Part shown: one piece after another, positions 9,113 through 16,446 of the stretch
Numbering within the stretch: the stretch's first letter is position 1
How the letters are laid out: every line of letters starts with the position of its first letter
DNA from: Eggerthellaceae bacterium
Lineage (GTDB): Bacteria > Actinomycetota > Coriobacteriia > Coriobacteriales > Eggerthellaceae
Reading direction: 5' to 3'
DNA: 64,000 bases
NCBI GenBank assembly: GCA_022791455.1
Contig: JAAVZC010000014.1
Span: 459,119-523,118, forward strand
The notes under the pieces: generated by a model
What the model saw: only the letters and a program-made list of their open reading frames with translations
Databases searched by the model: none
What the model was told of the DNA's origin: nothing
Position numbers and translations under genes: made by a program

Positions 9113-9814
9113 ATGAAGGCAATTAACCTCTTCGTCAAACCCAATCCCGTGCTGAAGTCCACCGTCGAAGGGCTGGTGGCCGCGGGCACCATTCGCCACA
9201 GCCCCATCGAGCTTGCCGGCGGCGACTACCTGTTCCGCGAGGGAGATGACACTCGCTGCACCTACTTCCTCACCAAGGGCATGGTGAAGCTGTCGAGCGA
9301 ATCGGCCGAGGGGTACGCCAAGACTATCCTCATCCACAAGCCGGGCACGCTTATCGGCTTCCAGATGCTGCAAGAGCAGGCAGATCGCAAGCCGTCTATC
9401 TTGAACGGACGGGCCCTCACCAAGTCCACCGTCATCGCGCTGGACGGGCGCGACTTCAGCGAGTTTTTGGCCACTCACGGCGAAGCCTGCTACGCCATGG
9501 CCCAATACCTGTTCTCAATGCTGTCGCTGCAAACGAGCGAAGCCGTGAACGCTTCCATGTACTCGGTGCTGGAACGGTTCGCCGCGCTGCTGCTCACGCT
9601 TGCCCAAGAGCTGGGGGCCACGCAGGAACCGGCGCTCATCCCCTTCTCGAACGCGGAGCTGGCGGAAATGCTGGGCGTGCACGTGAACTCCATCACCAAC
9701 GCGGTATCGGCGCTGCGCCGCAGTGGCTGCATTGACCGACAGCGCAGCTACCTGGCCATCATCGACTTCGCCAAACTGCGCCACGCAGCCGAAAGCCTCA
9801 TGCCCGGAGAATAG
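9113..9814 (+). CDS. Crp/Fnr-family transcriptional regulator
   Basis: A 233-residue protein with an N-terminal cyclic-nucleotide-binding-type beta barrel (about residues 20-140; GGDYLFREGDDTRCTYFLTKG) and a C-terminal winged helix whose recognition helix is NAELAEMLGVHVNSITNAVS. There is no Fnr-like cysteine cluster near the N-terminus, so it is not a classical oxygen-sensing Fnr; the sensed signal is unknown. Start 9113 is chosen for the GAGGGG Shine-Dalgarno at 9105-9110 over an upstream in-frame codon at 9077. Divergence from the DMSO-reductase-like operon makes that operon its probable target, a common arrangement in Eggerthellaceae. Confidence 0.92.
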   Translation: MKAINLFVKPNPVLKSTVEGLVAAGTIRHSPIELAGGDYLFREGDDTRCTYFLTKGMVKLSSESAEGYAKTILIHKPGTLIGFQMLQEQADRKPSILNGRALTKSTVIALDGRDFSEFLATHGEACYAMAQYLFSMLSLQTSEAVNASMYSVLERFAALLLTLAQELGATQEPALIPFSNAELAEMLGVHVNSITNAVSALRRSGCIDRQRSYLAIIDFAKLRHAAESLMPGE

Positions 9815-9829
9815 CCGCTTGGGTGCAGC

Positions 9830-9872
9830 GCGCGCGAACGTAACGGTGCCCCGCGGTGGGTGATCGGGGACG
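9830..9872. repeat. family F repeat copy 2
   Basis: Shares GCGCGCG...AACG(T)AACGGTGCCCCGCGG with 4828-4873. Here the right arm is degraded, so the hairpin is weaker. It lies 16 bp after the Crp/Fnr gene stop and may once have been its terminator. Confidence 0.45.
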
Positions 9873-9930
9873 CGGGCAGTTCTCTCGGGTATAATGGCCT
9901 GCATCGTTTGCGCTGGGAAGGGGAGCACGC

Positions 9931-11121
9931 TTGGGCGCACGGGGGGACTGTGGGTCATTTATACGCTTGAGCCCGTTGGTGGCATCGGCGTTTCTGCTGT
10001 TCGGCTTCAACAACGCCGCCACTTCTGCGTTGCCCGAATACGTGATGGCGCTGGGAGGCGGCCCGTTTTTGGCGGGTGCGCAGAACAGCCTGTTCGTGCT
10101 GCTGGCAGTGGTGCTGCGGCTGTTCTTCGGGCCGCTTGCCGACCGCATCGGCGGAAAGCGAATGCTGATTCTGGGCGCCGCGGGCTTCTGCATTCCCTGC
10201 GCCGTTCTGCCTTTCTGCCACACGCTTGCGGCCGTGGTGGGGCTGCGGCTTTTGCAGTGTGTAGGCTTGGCCGCCTATCACCCCAACGTTTCGCTATACC
10301 TGGCCGAGCATTCTACGAAGGCCCAGCTGCCGGTGCGCATCTCCATCACGCGATTCGCCTCGACAGCTTCGCTCATGGTGGTGCCGGCGGCGCTGTTCCC
10401 TCTTATCGGAAGCGTTGGGTACGGGCCGTTTTTCTTCGCGCTGACCTTCGTGGGATTCGCGGGGCTGCTGCTATTGCTGCCACTGCCCTCCTTTGCGAAC
10501 GAGGAATCGGAAGAGGCCGCACAAGCCAACCTTGCAAGCGCCGAAGAGCAGGCCGCAGCCGCCACGCCGCCCTTGCTGCTGTCAGCCGCTATTGCCATGC
10601 CCGCGCTTCTGGCCTGCGGCTACAGCGTGCTGCTGGTGTTCGGCCCCTCGTTCGTGCTTTCCCTCATGCCCACCGTCAACAACGGGCTGCTGCTCACCGC
10701 CATCTCGCTGGGCGGCCTGGTGGGAAGCTTGGCCGCGGCGCCACTCGTGCGCTGGGGCGGCATTGGACACGGCGCTGCTCTTTCCACGCTCGTGTTCGCG
10801 GCGGGCGTTGCCCTCATGCTGCTGGGGCCGTGGGGCTTGCCGCCGGTGATGGCGGGCGGCGCGCTGGCGGGGTTCGGCTACTTCGGCACCATCACCATGC
10901 TGAACGCGTTTTTGGGGATTGCCGCCTCGAAGGAGAATACCGGCGCCACATTCTCAAAGCAGCAGAGCTTCCTGGACGCCGGCATGATCACCGGCAGCTT
11001 CGTGGCCGGCGCCATGTTGCAGGCGGGGCTCGGGTATTCCATGGTGCTCGGATGCATGGCGGCCGTGCTTGCCGCCGGCGCGCTAGCGTGGCTGTACGTA
11101 GGCCAGCGCGTCATTCGCTGA
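9931..11121 (+). CDS. MFS transporter
   Basis: A 396-residue carrier with twelve predicted helices. The second cytoplasmic loop has the MFS signature in the form GPLADRIGGKRMLI, and the segment between helices 6 and 7 (about residues 185-215) is polar and rich in Glu and Ala. The first codon is TTG at 9931, with GAAGGGGA at about 9914-9921 as ribosome-binding site; no ATG is better placed. It follows the Crp/Fnr gene on the same strand by 116 bp but is separated by a repeat remnant, so co-transcription is uncertain. It converges with the gamma-carbonic-anhydrase gene across two family C hairpins. The substrate is unknown. Confidence 0.88.
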   Translation: MGARGDCGSFIRLSPLVASAFLLFGFNNAATSALPEYVMALGGGPFLAGAQNSLFVLLAVVLRLFFGPLADRIGGKRMLILGAAGFCIPCAVLPFCHTLAAVVGLRLLQCVGLAAYHPNVSLYLAEHSTKAQLPVRISITRFASTASLMVVPAALFPLIGSVGYGPFFFALTFVGFAGLLLLLPLPSFANEESEEAAQANLASAEEQAAAATPPLLLSAAIAMPALLACGYSVLLVFGPSFVLSLMPTVNNGLLLTAISLGGLVGSLAAAPLVRWGGIGHGAALSTLVFAAGVALMLLGPWGLPPVMAGGALAGFGYFGTITMLNAFLGIAASKENTGATFSKQQSFLDAGMITGSFVAGAMLQAGLGYSMVLGCMAAVLAAGALAWLYVGQRVIR

Positions 11122-11145
11122 ATCCGAACCGCCAACACCAACGCC

Positions 11146-11279
11146 AGGACCGAAAACCCCGCCGTCCCCCACGGCACTGTGGGGCTCAACGATGTTTTGG
11201 ATCCCGCCGCCCCTTCCGAGGACCGAAAACCCCCTCGTTCCCCGCACCGCCGTGGGAAACGAGGGGGGTTTTCGGTCCT
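11146..11279. repeat. family C palindromic repeat, two units
   Basis: Units 11146-11204 and 11219-11279 fill the gap between the converging MFS and carbonic-anhydrase-like genes. The second is nearly perfect: AGGACCGAAAACCCCCTCG pairs with CGAGGGGGGTTTTCGGTCCT around a short loop. The placement suits a bidirectional terminator. Confidence 0.85.
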
Positions 11280-11303
11280 GAGGATTCGTGAAGAAGCGGG
11301 TTC

Positions 11304-11855
11304 CTACACTGCCAGGGTCATGAGGCCCTTCGGAATGGCGCGGCCTTCGTAGACGATGCCCTCGGCCGCCAGGTCGCGACCCACTTGCTGGTAGTCCGCC
11401 GCCGAGGCTCGGTTCGCTTCAATCTCCTCGGGCGTGAGCGCGCGGCGTACCTTCGCCGGCGAGCCCATCACCAGCGAACCATCCGGCACCACGGTTCCCT
11501 GCGTCACCAGCGCGCCGGCCGCCACCAAACAATCGCAGCCGATTTCCGCGTGGTTCATCACCACCGCCCCCATGCCAATAAGGGAGTTGTCGCCGATAGT
11601 GCAGCCGTGGATGACCGCGTTGTGCCCCACCGTCACGTCGCGCCCGATGATGCAGTCGGCGCCATGGTCCACGTGCAGGCAGCAGTTCTCCTGGATGTTC
11701 GAGCCCGCGCCCACCACAATGCGGCTGCCGCAGTCGCCGCGCAACACCGCGTTGAACAGCACGAGCGCCTCGTCCTCCACCGTCACGTTCCCCACGATGG
11801 TGGCGTTCGGCGCCACCCACGCGCCGGGGGCAATTTCCACCTTGCGATAGGTCAT
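11304..11855 (-). CDS. gamma-carbonic-anhydrase-like hexapeptide-repeat protein
   Basis: A 183-residue protein with the left-handed beta-helix pattern of repeated V/I-G-x-x-x-x hexapeptides across residues 10-140 (for example GNVTVEDEALVLFNAVLRGD). Three histidines in LHVDHGAD and VGHNAVIHGC sit where gamma-class carbonic anhydrases bind their metal, so a metal site is likely. Proteins of this type (YrdA/PaaY/CaiE branch) form trimers in the cytoplasm; some hydrate CO2, and others act on CoA thioesters or have no known activity. A short C-terminal alpha-helical part closes the trimer. It is 15 bp downstream of mntP on the same strand and probably co-transcribed. Confidence 0.9.
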   Translation of the reverse strand: MTYRKVEIAPGAWVAPNATIVGNVTVEDEALVLFNAVLRGDCGSRIVVGAGSNIQENCCLHVDHGADCIIGRDVTVGHNAVIHGCTIGDNSLIGMGAVVMNHAEIGCDCLVAAGALVTQGTVVPDGSLVMGSPAKVRRALTPEEIEANRASAADYQQVGRDLAAEGIVYEGRAIPKGLMTLAV

Positions 11856-11870
11856 GAGCTTCGTCCTTTC

Positions 11871-12446
11871 CTAGAGAATACCCAGGTGCTCCACAAGAAT
11901 CTTGCACCCAATGGCAATGAGCACCAATCCGCCGAAAATGGTGGCCTTCGATCCGAACCGCGCGCCGAAGCGCGAGCCCACGTAAATGCCCGCGAAGCAG
12001 ATGGCGAACGTCACGGCGCCAATGATGAGCGACGACTCGATAATGCCCACGCCCAGAAACGCCAGGGAAACGCCAACCGCAAGGGCGTCGATGCTGGTGG
12101 CCACCGCCAACAGCAGAATCTCGCCGGGGCGCAGGCGCACTTCGCAGCGGTCCGCTTCCGCTTCGCCGTCGTCTTCGTGCAGCGAGTCCCAAATCATCTT
12201 GCCGCCCAAAATGACCAGCAGCACAAATGCAATCCAATGGTCCACGGGCTCGATGAAGCCGGCGAAAGAGACACCCAGCAGCCAGCCTACCAGGGGCATG
12301 AGCGCCTGGAACCCGCCGAATGCGCCCGCCACCGCGAGCGCTTGGGACAGGCGCACCCGCTGCAGCTGGAAACCCTTGCAGATGGAGGCGGCGAACGCGT
12401 CCATGGACAGCCCCACGGCCACTATCAGAAGATCGATGAGCCCCAC
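11871..12446 (-). CDS. mntP: MntP-type manganese efflux pump
   Basis: A 191-residue protein with six hydrophobic helices in two repeated halves. Each half has the conserved acidic core, LSMDAFAASICKG in the first and ATSIDALAVGVSL in the second, the defining pair of the MntP (DUF204) family. It exports Mn2+ across the cytoplasmic membrane. The open frame runs up through the tRNA gene, but the real start is GTG 12446, preceded by CGAAAGGAGG. A short acidic loop (DDGEAEADR) lies between helices 3 and 4. In other bacteria the gene is under a Mn2+ riboswitch or MntR; the 93 bp between mntP and the tRNA are too short for a typical yybP-ykoY element and I see none. Confidence 0.93.
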   Translation of the reverse strand: MGLIDLLIVAVGLSMDAFAASICKGFQLQRVRLSQALAVAGAFGGFQALMPLVGWLLGVSFAGFIEPVDHWIAFVLLVILGGKMIWDSLHEDDGEAEADRCEVRLRPGEILLLAVATSIDALAVGVSLAFLGVGIIESSLIIGAVTFAICFAGIYVGSRFGARFGSKATIFGGLVLIAIGCKILVEHLGIL

Positions 12447-12539
12447 GGCGCCTCCTTTCGCAACGCACCCGCCACTGCCCAGCGGAAGACGGGGCCGGTA
12501 ACAAAAACGGCCGCGCGAGGTGCGCAGCCGAGACATAAC

Positions 12540-12613
12540 TGGAGCGGGCGACGGGAATCGAACCCGCGTTGTAAGCATGGGAAGCTCAAGTTCTACCATT
12601 GAACCACGCCCGC
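12540..12613 (-). tRNA. tRNA-Gly (CCC)
   Basis: The minus strand folds into a complete cloverleaf: acceptor stem GCGGGCG / CGCCCGC, D arm GTTCAATGGTAGAAC, anticodon arm with stem TGAGC / GCTTA and loop TTCCCAT, T arm CGGGTTCGATTCCCG, and an encoded CCA. The seven-base loop puts CCC at positions 34-36, giving glycine. Confidence 0.96.
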
Positions 12614-12708
12614 ATTTGGTTTCGCAAGTATAGCGCATTCAGCGGCAGGCGCTACAGTGAATTCGCCGACCCTCCACAAGCGGAAGACACAAGAGGAACA
12701 CAGCCAAC

Positions 12709-12738
12709 AAGACAACCAACCGCCTGATCTGTTTTCTT
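12709..12738. repeat. family E short repeat, copy 1
   Basis: AAGACAACCAACCGCCTGAT here matches, with a few changes, one arm of the perfect palindrome at 36768-36837 and the inverted copy at 14409-14431. It lies immediately after the stop of the LysE-family gene. Confidence 0.4.
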
Positions 12739-12739
12739 C

Positions 12740-13354
12740 CTACTGTCCGCCGCCCAGGGCCGAGGCCAGCATGCCTGCCGCGCACACCGCCAGCGAGGCC
12801 GCCATCACCAGATCGACCGGACGCCGATGGGCCTCGTAGAATCCTTGCAGCCGCGCGCCTGCGGCTATCCAAACCAGGTTGCAACTCACGCCAATTACCG
12901 GAAGCAAAAGTCCGACGCCCAACAGCACCGCCAGGTCCGCCGTGTAAGGCAGCACGAACGAGAAGAGCGCCGTCACACACGCCACAAGGATCTTCGCGTT
13001 CGTTACCTGCAACAGGAATCCGGCGCGCACCGTGGGGCGCGCTTCGAAGGCGTGGGCCTTTTCCGCGGGGCGCGCCATAGACCAGGCCAGCCACAAAATA
13101 TAACCGGCTCCCACCACCGAAACCCAGGGAATGGCAGCCTGCAGAAACGCGCCCGCGCCCCACGCGCAGGCAACCGCGGCGAACGAAACCACGTAGAACC
13201 CCAGCGTTAGCCCCAGCCATTGCCTCATGGCGGGCCGAATTCCGTAGCGCATAGTGGTAGCCAGTGAGCACAGGTTCGCCGGACCGGGCGTGATTCCCTG
13301 CACGAAGCAGTAGAACGCAATGGCCGGCAGCGTGGCTACAAGGGCGGTGCTCAT
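12740..13354 (-). CDS. LysE/RhtB-family amino-acid exporter
   Basis: A 204-residue membrane protein with about six helices. The N-terminal segment GITPGPANLCSLATTMRYG is the LysE/RhtB signature (PGP near residue 20 followed by a small loop). The start at 13354 is backed by GGAG five bases upstream; ten extra codons in the open frame are ignored. Family members export amino acids or related compounds, so this is probably an efflux pump for one amino acid. It is divergent from a LysR regulator (127 bp gap), the usual arrangement for an effector-induced exporter. Confidence 0.9.
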   Translation of the reverse strand: MSTALVATLPAIAFYCFVQGITPGPANLCSLATTMRYGIRPAMRQWLGLTLGFYVVSFAAVACAWGAGAFLQAAIPWVSVVGAGYILWLAWSMARPAEKAHAFEARPTVRAGFLLQVTNAKILVACVTALFSFVLPYTADLAVLLGVGLLLPVIGVSCNLVWIAAGARLQGFYEAHRRPVDLVMAASLAVCAAGMLASALGGGQ

Positions 13355-13481
13355 AGGGGCTCCATTCAAATTTGTTTGATACAACGGTTTCTCCGCGCTT
13401 TATAATGCCCGTTGATATTTGATTTGTATATCGAATGTTTTCGATGAAATTGTTCGCAGTTATAAATTAGTTAGGCGGCCT
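13355..13481. promoter_or_regulatory. divergent promoter region, LysE exporter / LysR regulator
   Basis: AT-rich for this genome. It contains the dyad CAAATTTG (13367-13374), repeats of the TTTGAT type (13373-13378 and around 13417), and TATAAT at about 13401-13406, a good -10 for the plus-strand LysR gene. LysR operators of the T-N11-A class probably lie here. Confidence 0.5.
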
Positions 13482-14378
13482 ATGGACACGCGACTTCTCG
13501 AAACGTTCCAAGCAGTGGTGGCATGCGGCACGTTCGCGCGAGCGGCCGAGCAGCTGGGCTACACTCAATCGACCGTGACCGTTCACATAAAGCAGCTCGA
13601 GCAAGAGCTGGGCGTGCCGCTGTTCGAGCGCATCGGCCGGCGCATGGTTCTCACGCAGAAGGGCGAAGAGGCGCTTGCGCAGGCGAATCAGGTGGTCGCC
13701 GAAGTGGCCCGGCTGCGATCTCTGGGCACCGAAGGCGGCGAACTCACTGGCACGCTGCGGGTAGATATGGCCGAGACGCTTCTCTGTCACGGCATGGATC
13801 GCGTGCTGACGGAGTTTCGCGAATTGGCCCCCAATGTTTCGTTGCGACTGCGGGACCGCACTTGCCAACAGGTGGCCGAAAATCTTCATGAAGGCACCTG
13901 CGATCTGGGAGTTACTTACGCTTTCGACTGCTTCGCCGAAGAGTTCGCCATCGCCGAGATTGCCCGCATCACCACCGTGCTGGTGACTGCGGCTGCCGTC
14001 CCGCCTCCCCCGTTGGACCGTCCCGAACGCCTTTCTCTGCCGTTCATCATCGACGAACCCGACAGCGTTTTTCGCCAGGCGTTCGAGCACTGGCTGGAAG
14101 AGAACGGCATCGAGCTTGCGGAAACGATCGAACTTTGGAGCTCGGCCGCCATCAAGCGTCTCGTTGGCGCCGGCATGGGGTTTACACTTGCGCCGCGTTT
14201 CGCCATGGAAGAAGACTTGGAGCGGGGCGTGTTCCGCGAAATACCGTCTGCTTTCTCGCACCAGCAGTTCCCCATTCTGGCCGGGTACCGCAAAACCTCT
14301 TGGCTCACGCCGGCCGCACGCCTGTTCCTGGACTTGACGAACACCCACGTGCCCGCCGCAGTGGGCGACTGCCGCTAG
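13482..14378 (+). CDS. LysR-family transcriptional regulator
   Basis: A 298-residue regulator. Residues 1-60 are the LysR winged helix-turn-helix (CGTFARAAEQLGYTQSTVTVHIKQLEQELG), followed by a linker helix and the effector-binding domain from about residue 88 (LTGTLRVDMAETLLC). The start at 13482 (MDTRLLETFQ) is the normal position relative to the DNA-binding helix; the open frame continues 21 codons upstream. Divergence from the LysE-family exporter suggests it senses the exported amino acid and activates the exporter, as LysG does for LysE, although similarity to LysG itself cannot be judged here. It converges with the pdxR-like gene. Confidence 0.93.
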   Translation: MDTRLLETFQAVVACGTFARAAEQLGYTQSTVTVHIKQLEQELGVPLFERIGRRMVLTQKGEEALAQANQVVAEVARLRSLGTEGGELTGTLRVDMAETLLCHGMDRVLTEFRELAPNVSLRLRDRTCQQVAENLHEGTCDLGVTYAFDCFAEEFAIAEIARITTVLVTAAAVPPPPLDRPERLSLPFIIDEPDSVFRQAFEHWLEENGIELAETIELWSSAAIKRLVGAGMGFTLAPRFAMEEDLERGVFREIPSAFSHQQFPILAGYRKTSWLTPAARLFLDLTNTHVPAAVGDCR

Positions 14379-14408
14379 CGCCCCTGTTCCCGCCTTCGCG
14401 CAATCAGC

Positions 14409-14431
14409 AAGACGAATCAGACGGTTGGTTG
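14409..14431. repeat. family E short repeat, copy 2
   Basis: AATCAGACGGTTGGTTGT is the inverse complement of copy 1 with few changes. It overlaps the last five or so codons of the pdxR-like gene, which end KQPTV. Confidence 0.4.
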
Positions 14432-15925
14432 TTTCCCGGCCGGCTTGTCCCCACCGTGCACAAGCACCTGTGCCATCGCTTGTTCCAGCGCTTCGACGGC
14501 GGGTTGCACCGCGCCCTCACTTAGGCTGGCGAAACGTAGGACGAAACTGGGCAGGCGCACGGCGGGCTCTCGGAACAGGTAGTCGCTCAGGGGCGCCAAG
14601 GCCACGCCGCGACTTCGGGTTTCTGCGACAATTTGCTGTTCGAGCTGCGGGGCCTTCCCCTTCAGGCGCACATCCAGCAGGAAGTGCAAGCCGGCACCCG
14701 CGTTGTTCACCCGCACGCGGCCGGCCAAAGAGGAGGCGACCAGCTGGTCGACCAGCGCCTCTTGCACTTTGCGGAAGTGGGTGCGCTGACGGTTCACGTG
14801 GCGCTCGTACTGGCCGGACTCGATGAAACGTGCCAGGGTAAGCTGCTCGAGTGCGCCCACGGTGCAGCGGTAGAAGCCGAGGCGCTCGTGGAAATCGCGC
14901 GCCAGGTGCGGCGGAAGCACCAGGTAGCCAATGCGAAACGCGGGGCCCAGCGTGTTCGTGAAGGTGTTCGCGTAGATGACCCGCTCCTGCCCGTCGAGCG
15001 ACTGCAGCGCCGGAACCGGCCGCCCGGCCATGCGGAATTCGCAGTCGTAGTCGTCTTCCACCAGATAGCGACCGTGACCGGTGCCGTCGTCGCTGGCCGC
15101 CCAAGCCAGCAGATCGCGACGGCGGCCCACCGTGGTCACTATGCCGGTGGGCAGCTGGTGCGACGGCATACAGTGAAGGACGCTTGCGCCTGTGCGTTCC
15201 AGCTGATCGACCCGCGGGCCCTGGGCATCTAGGCCCACCAGGCCCAGCCGCACATCGTTCGCGCGATAGATGCGCTCGAGCCGCGGATAGCCCGGGTTCT
15301 CGATAGCGAACATGCGGCCCCGACCCAGCAACTGCACCACCAAACCGTAGAGTGACTGGACGCCAGAGCCGACGACAATCTGGCTCGCGTCCACTTCCAT
15401 GCCGCGCGACCCATGCAAGTGGGCGGCAATGGAGGCGCGCAACCGGGCCGACCCCGCCGCCGCGCCCGCCTCCATGAGCGTTGCCTCGCTTTCTTCGCTG
15501 AGCACCCTGCGCATCGTGCGCGCCCACGCGTCGTACGGGAAGAGACCTTGCGGCGCCGAAGCACCGGTGAAGTCCGCGAAGATCGGCTTGCATCCTGAAG
15601 GCTCTTTCCCAAGATTCGCTCCACCTTCAGCCGCTTCCAAAGCCGCAACCGCCCTCGCACGCACGGTCGGCCCAAGCCGATGCCCAACTTCGCACGCATA
15701 ATGGCCACTTCGGGGACGCGCTTCAACATACCCTTCCGCCACCAGCTGGGCGAACGCCTCCTCTACCGTCATGACGCTGACCCCCAGGTGCTGCGCCAGC
15801 TTCCGATTCGACGGCAGCTTCTCGCGCGCCTTAATCGCGCCGCGCTCAATGTCCGCGCGCATGGCTCGATACAGCTGCAGGTACAGCGCTTCGCTCGCAT
15901 TGCGATCCAACTCGTATGTCAGCAT
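14417..15925 (-). CDS. pdxR: MocR/PdxR-type GntR regulator with aminotransferase domain
   Basis: A 502-residue regulator: a GntR winged helix at residues 1-75 (REKLPSNRKLAQHLGVSVMT), a linker of about 50 residues, then a fold-type I aminotransferase domain. The latter has the PLP-site pattern VEDDYDCEFR and a YANTFTNTLGPAFRIGYLV segment; in PdxR-like proteins the lysine of the S-K pair anchors PLP, but here the matching position reads T-N, so I do not see the usual Schiff-base lysine. The gene is divergent from pdxS-pdxT, the vitamin B6 synthase genes, which is the standard PdxR context; it should repress or activate them according to PLP. I set the start at 15925 (MLTYELDRN). The last residues overlap a short repeat. 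Confidence 0.85.
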   Translation of the reverse strand: MLTYELDRNASEALYLQLYRAMRADIERGAIKAREKLPSNRKLAQHLGVSVMTVEEAFAQLVAEGYVEARPRSGHYACEVGHRLGPTVRARAVAALEAAEGGANLGKEPSGCKPIFADFTGASAPQGLFPYDAWARTMRRVLSEESEATLMEAGAAAGSARLRASIAAHLHGSRGMEVDASQIVVGSGVQSLYGLVVQLLGRGRMFAIENPGYPRLERIYRANDVRLGLVGLDAQGPRVDQLERTGASVLHCMPSHQLPTGIVTTVGRRRDLLAWAASDDGTGHGRYLVEDDYDCEFRMAGRPVPALQSLDGQERVIYANTFTNTLGPAFRIGYLVLPPHLARDFHERLGFYRCTVGALEQLTLARFIESGQYERHVNRQRTHFRKVQEALVDQLVASSLAGRVRVNNAGAGLHFLLDVRLKGKAPQLEQQIVAETRSRGVALAPLSDYLFREPAVRLPSFVLRFASLSEGAVQPAVEALEQAMAQVLVHGGDKPAGKQPTV

Positions 15926-16033
15926 GCAGCCTCGCTTTCCCCATCCGACAACCTCAGGGTGCGGGAATCCCAGGAGTCCCGCACGTACCTCCAGGCCCAA
16001 AATAGCCAACCGAGGCGCTCACTCATAAGCCCC

Positions 16034-16330
16034 AGGACCAAAAACGCCGTCGTCCCCCACGGGACTCGCAGATTTCATGGGGGATGGCGGCATTCTCGAT
16101 CCCCGCGCATCCTACGAGGATCCAAAACCCCCTCGTCCCCCACAGCATCGCGGGGGACGGCAGGGTTTTGGGTCCCGCCCTCTTCCGAGGATCGAAAACC
16201 CCGCCTTGTCCCCCGAAATTACGCGAAAAGGCTCGAATGGCTACCGCGTTTGGCCACAAAACTGCGACTTTTGAATCTTTTCTGCCCAACGCCAGCCCGT
16301 TTCGGGGGACAAGGCGGGGTTTTTGATCCT
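16034..16330. repeat. family C palindromic repeat, three units
   Basis: Units 16034-16102, 16117-16176 and 16188-16330 occupy most of the pdxR-pdxS divergent gap. The third is expanded: its 31-base arms (starting AGGATCGAAAACCCCGCCTT) pair with a single mismatch across about 80 bases of unrelated sequence. Unlike the other arrays, this one lies between promoters of divergent genes and not between gene ends. Confidence 0.85.
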
Positions 16331-16336
16331 GGCATA

Positions 16337-16388
16337 AATCTGACCTGGTTAATTTCTCAAAAACTGAATATATCATACAGGTCAGATT
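16337..16388 (+). promoter_or_regulatory. pdxST promoter with candidate PdxR operator
   Basis: A perfect 11-base inverted repeat AATCTGACCTG (16337-16347) and CAGGTCAGATT (16378-16388), centres 41 bases apart, flanks an AT-rich core containing a possible -10, TATCAT (16371-16376), and a weak -35 near 16349. A site pair about four helical turns apart around the promoter fits binding by a dimeric MocR/PdxR protein. Confidence 0.6.
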
Positions 16389-16446
16389 GCGCATATTCTT
16401 TCGGGCCGTAGCATTTCGAATGAAAACGCCCCGAAAGGATCCGAAA

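Noticed and set aside
6361-9126. 921-codon open frame on the plus strand
   Set aside because: Antisense to the molybdoenzyme gene; composition typical of a GC-driven shadow, no start signals or domains.
12447-12539. Mn2+ (yybP-ykoY) riboswitch before mntP
   Set aside because: The gap to the tRNA is too short and lacks the motif.
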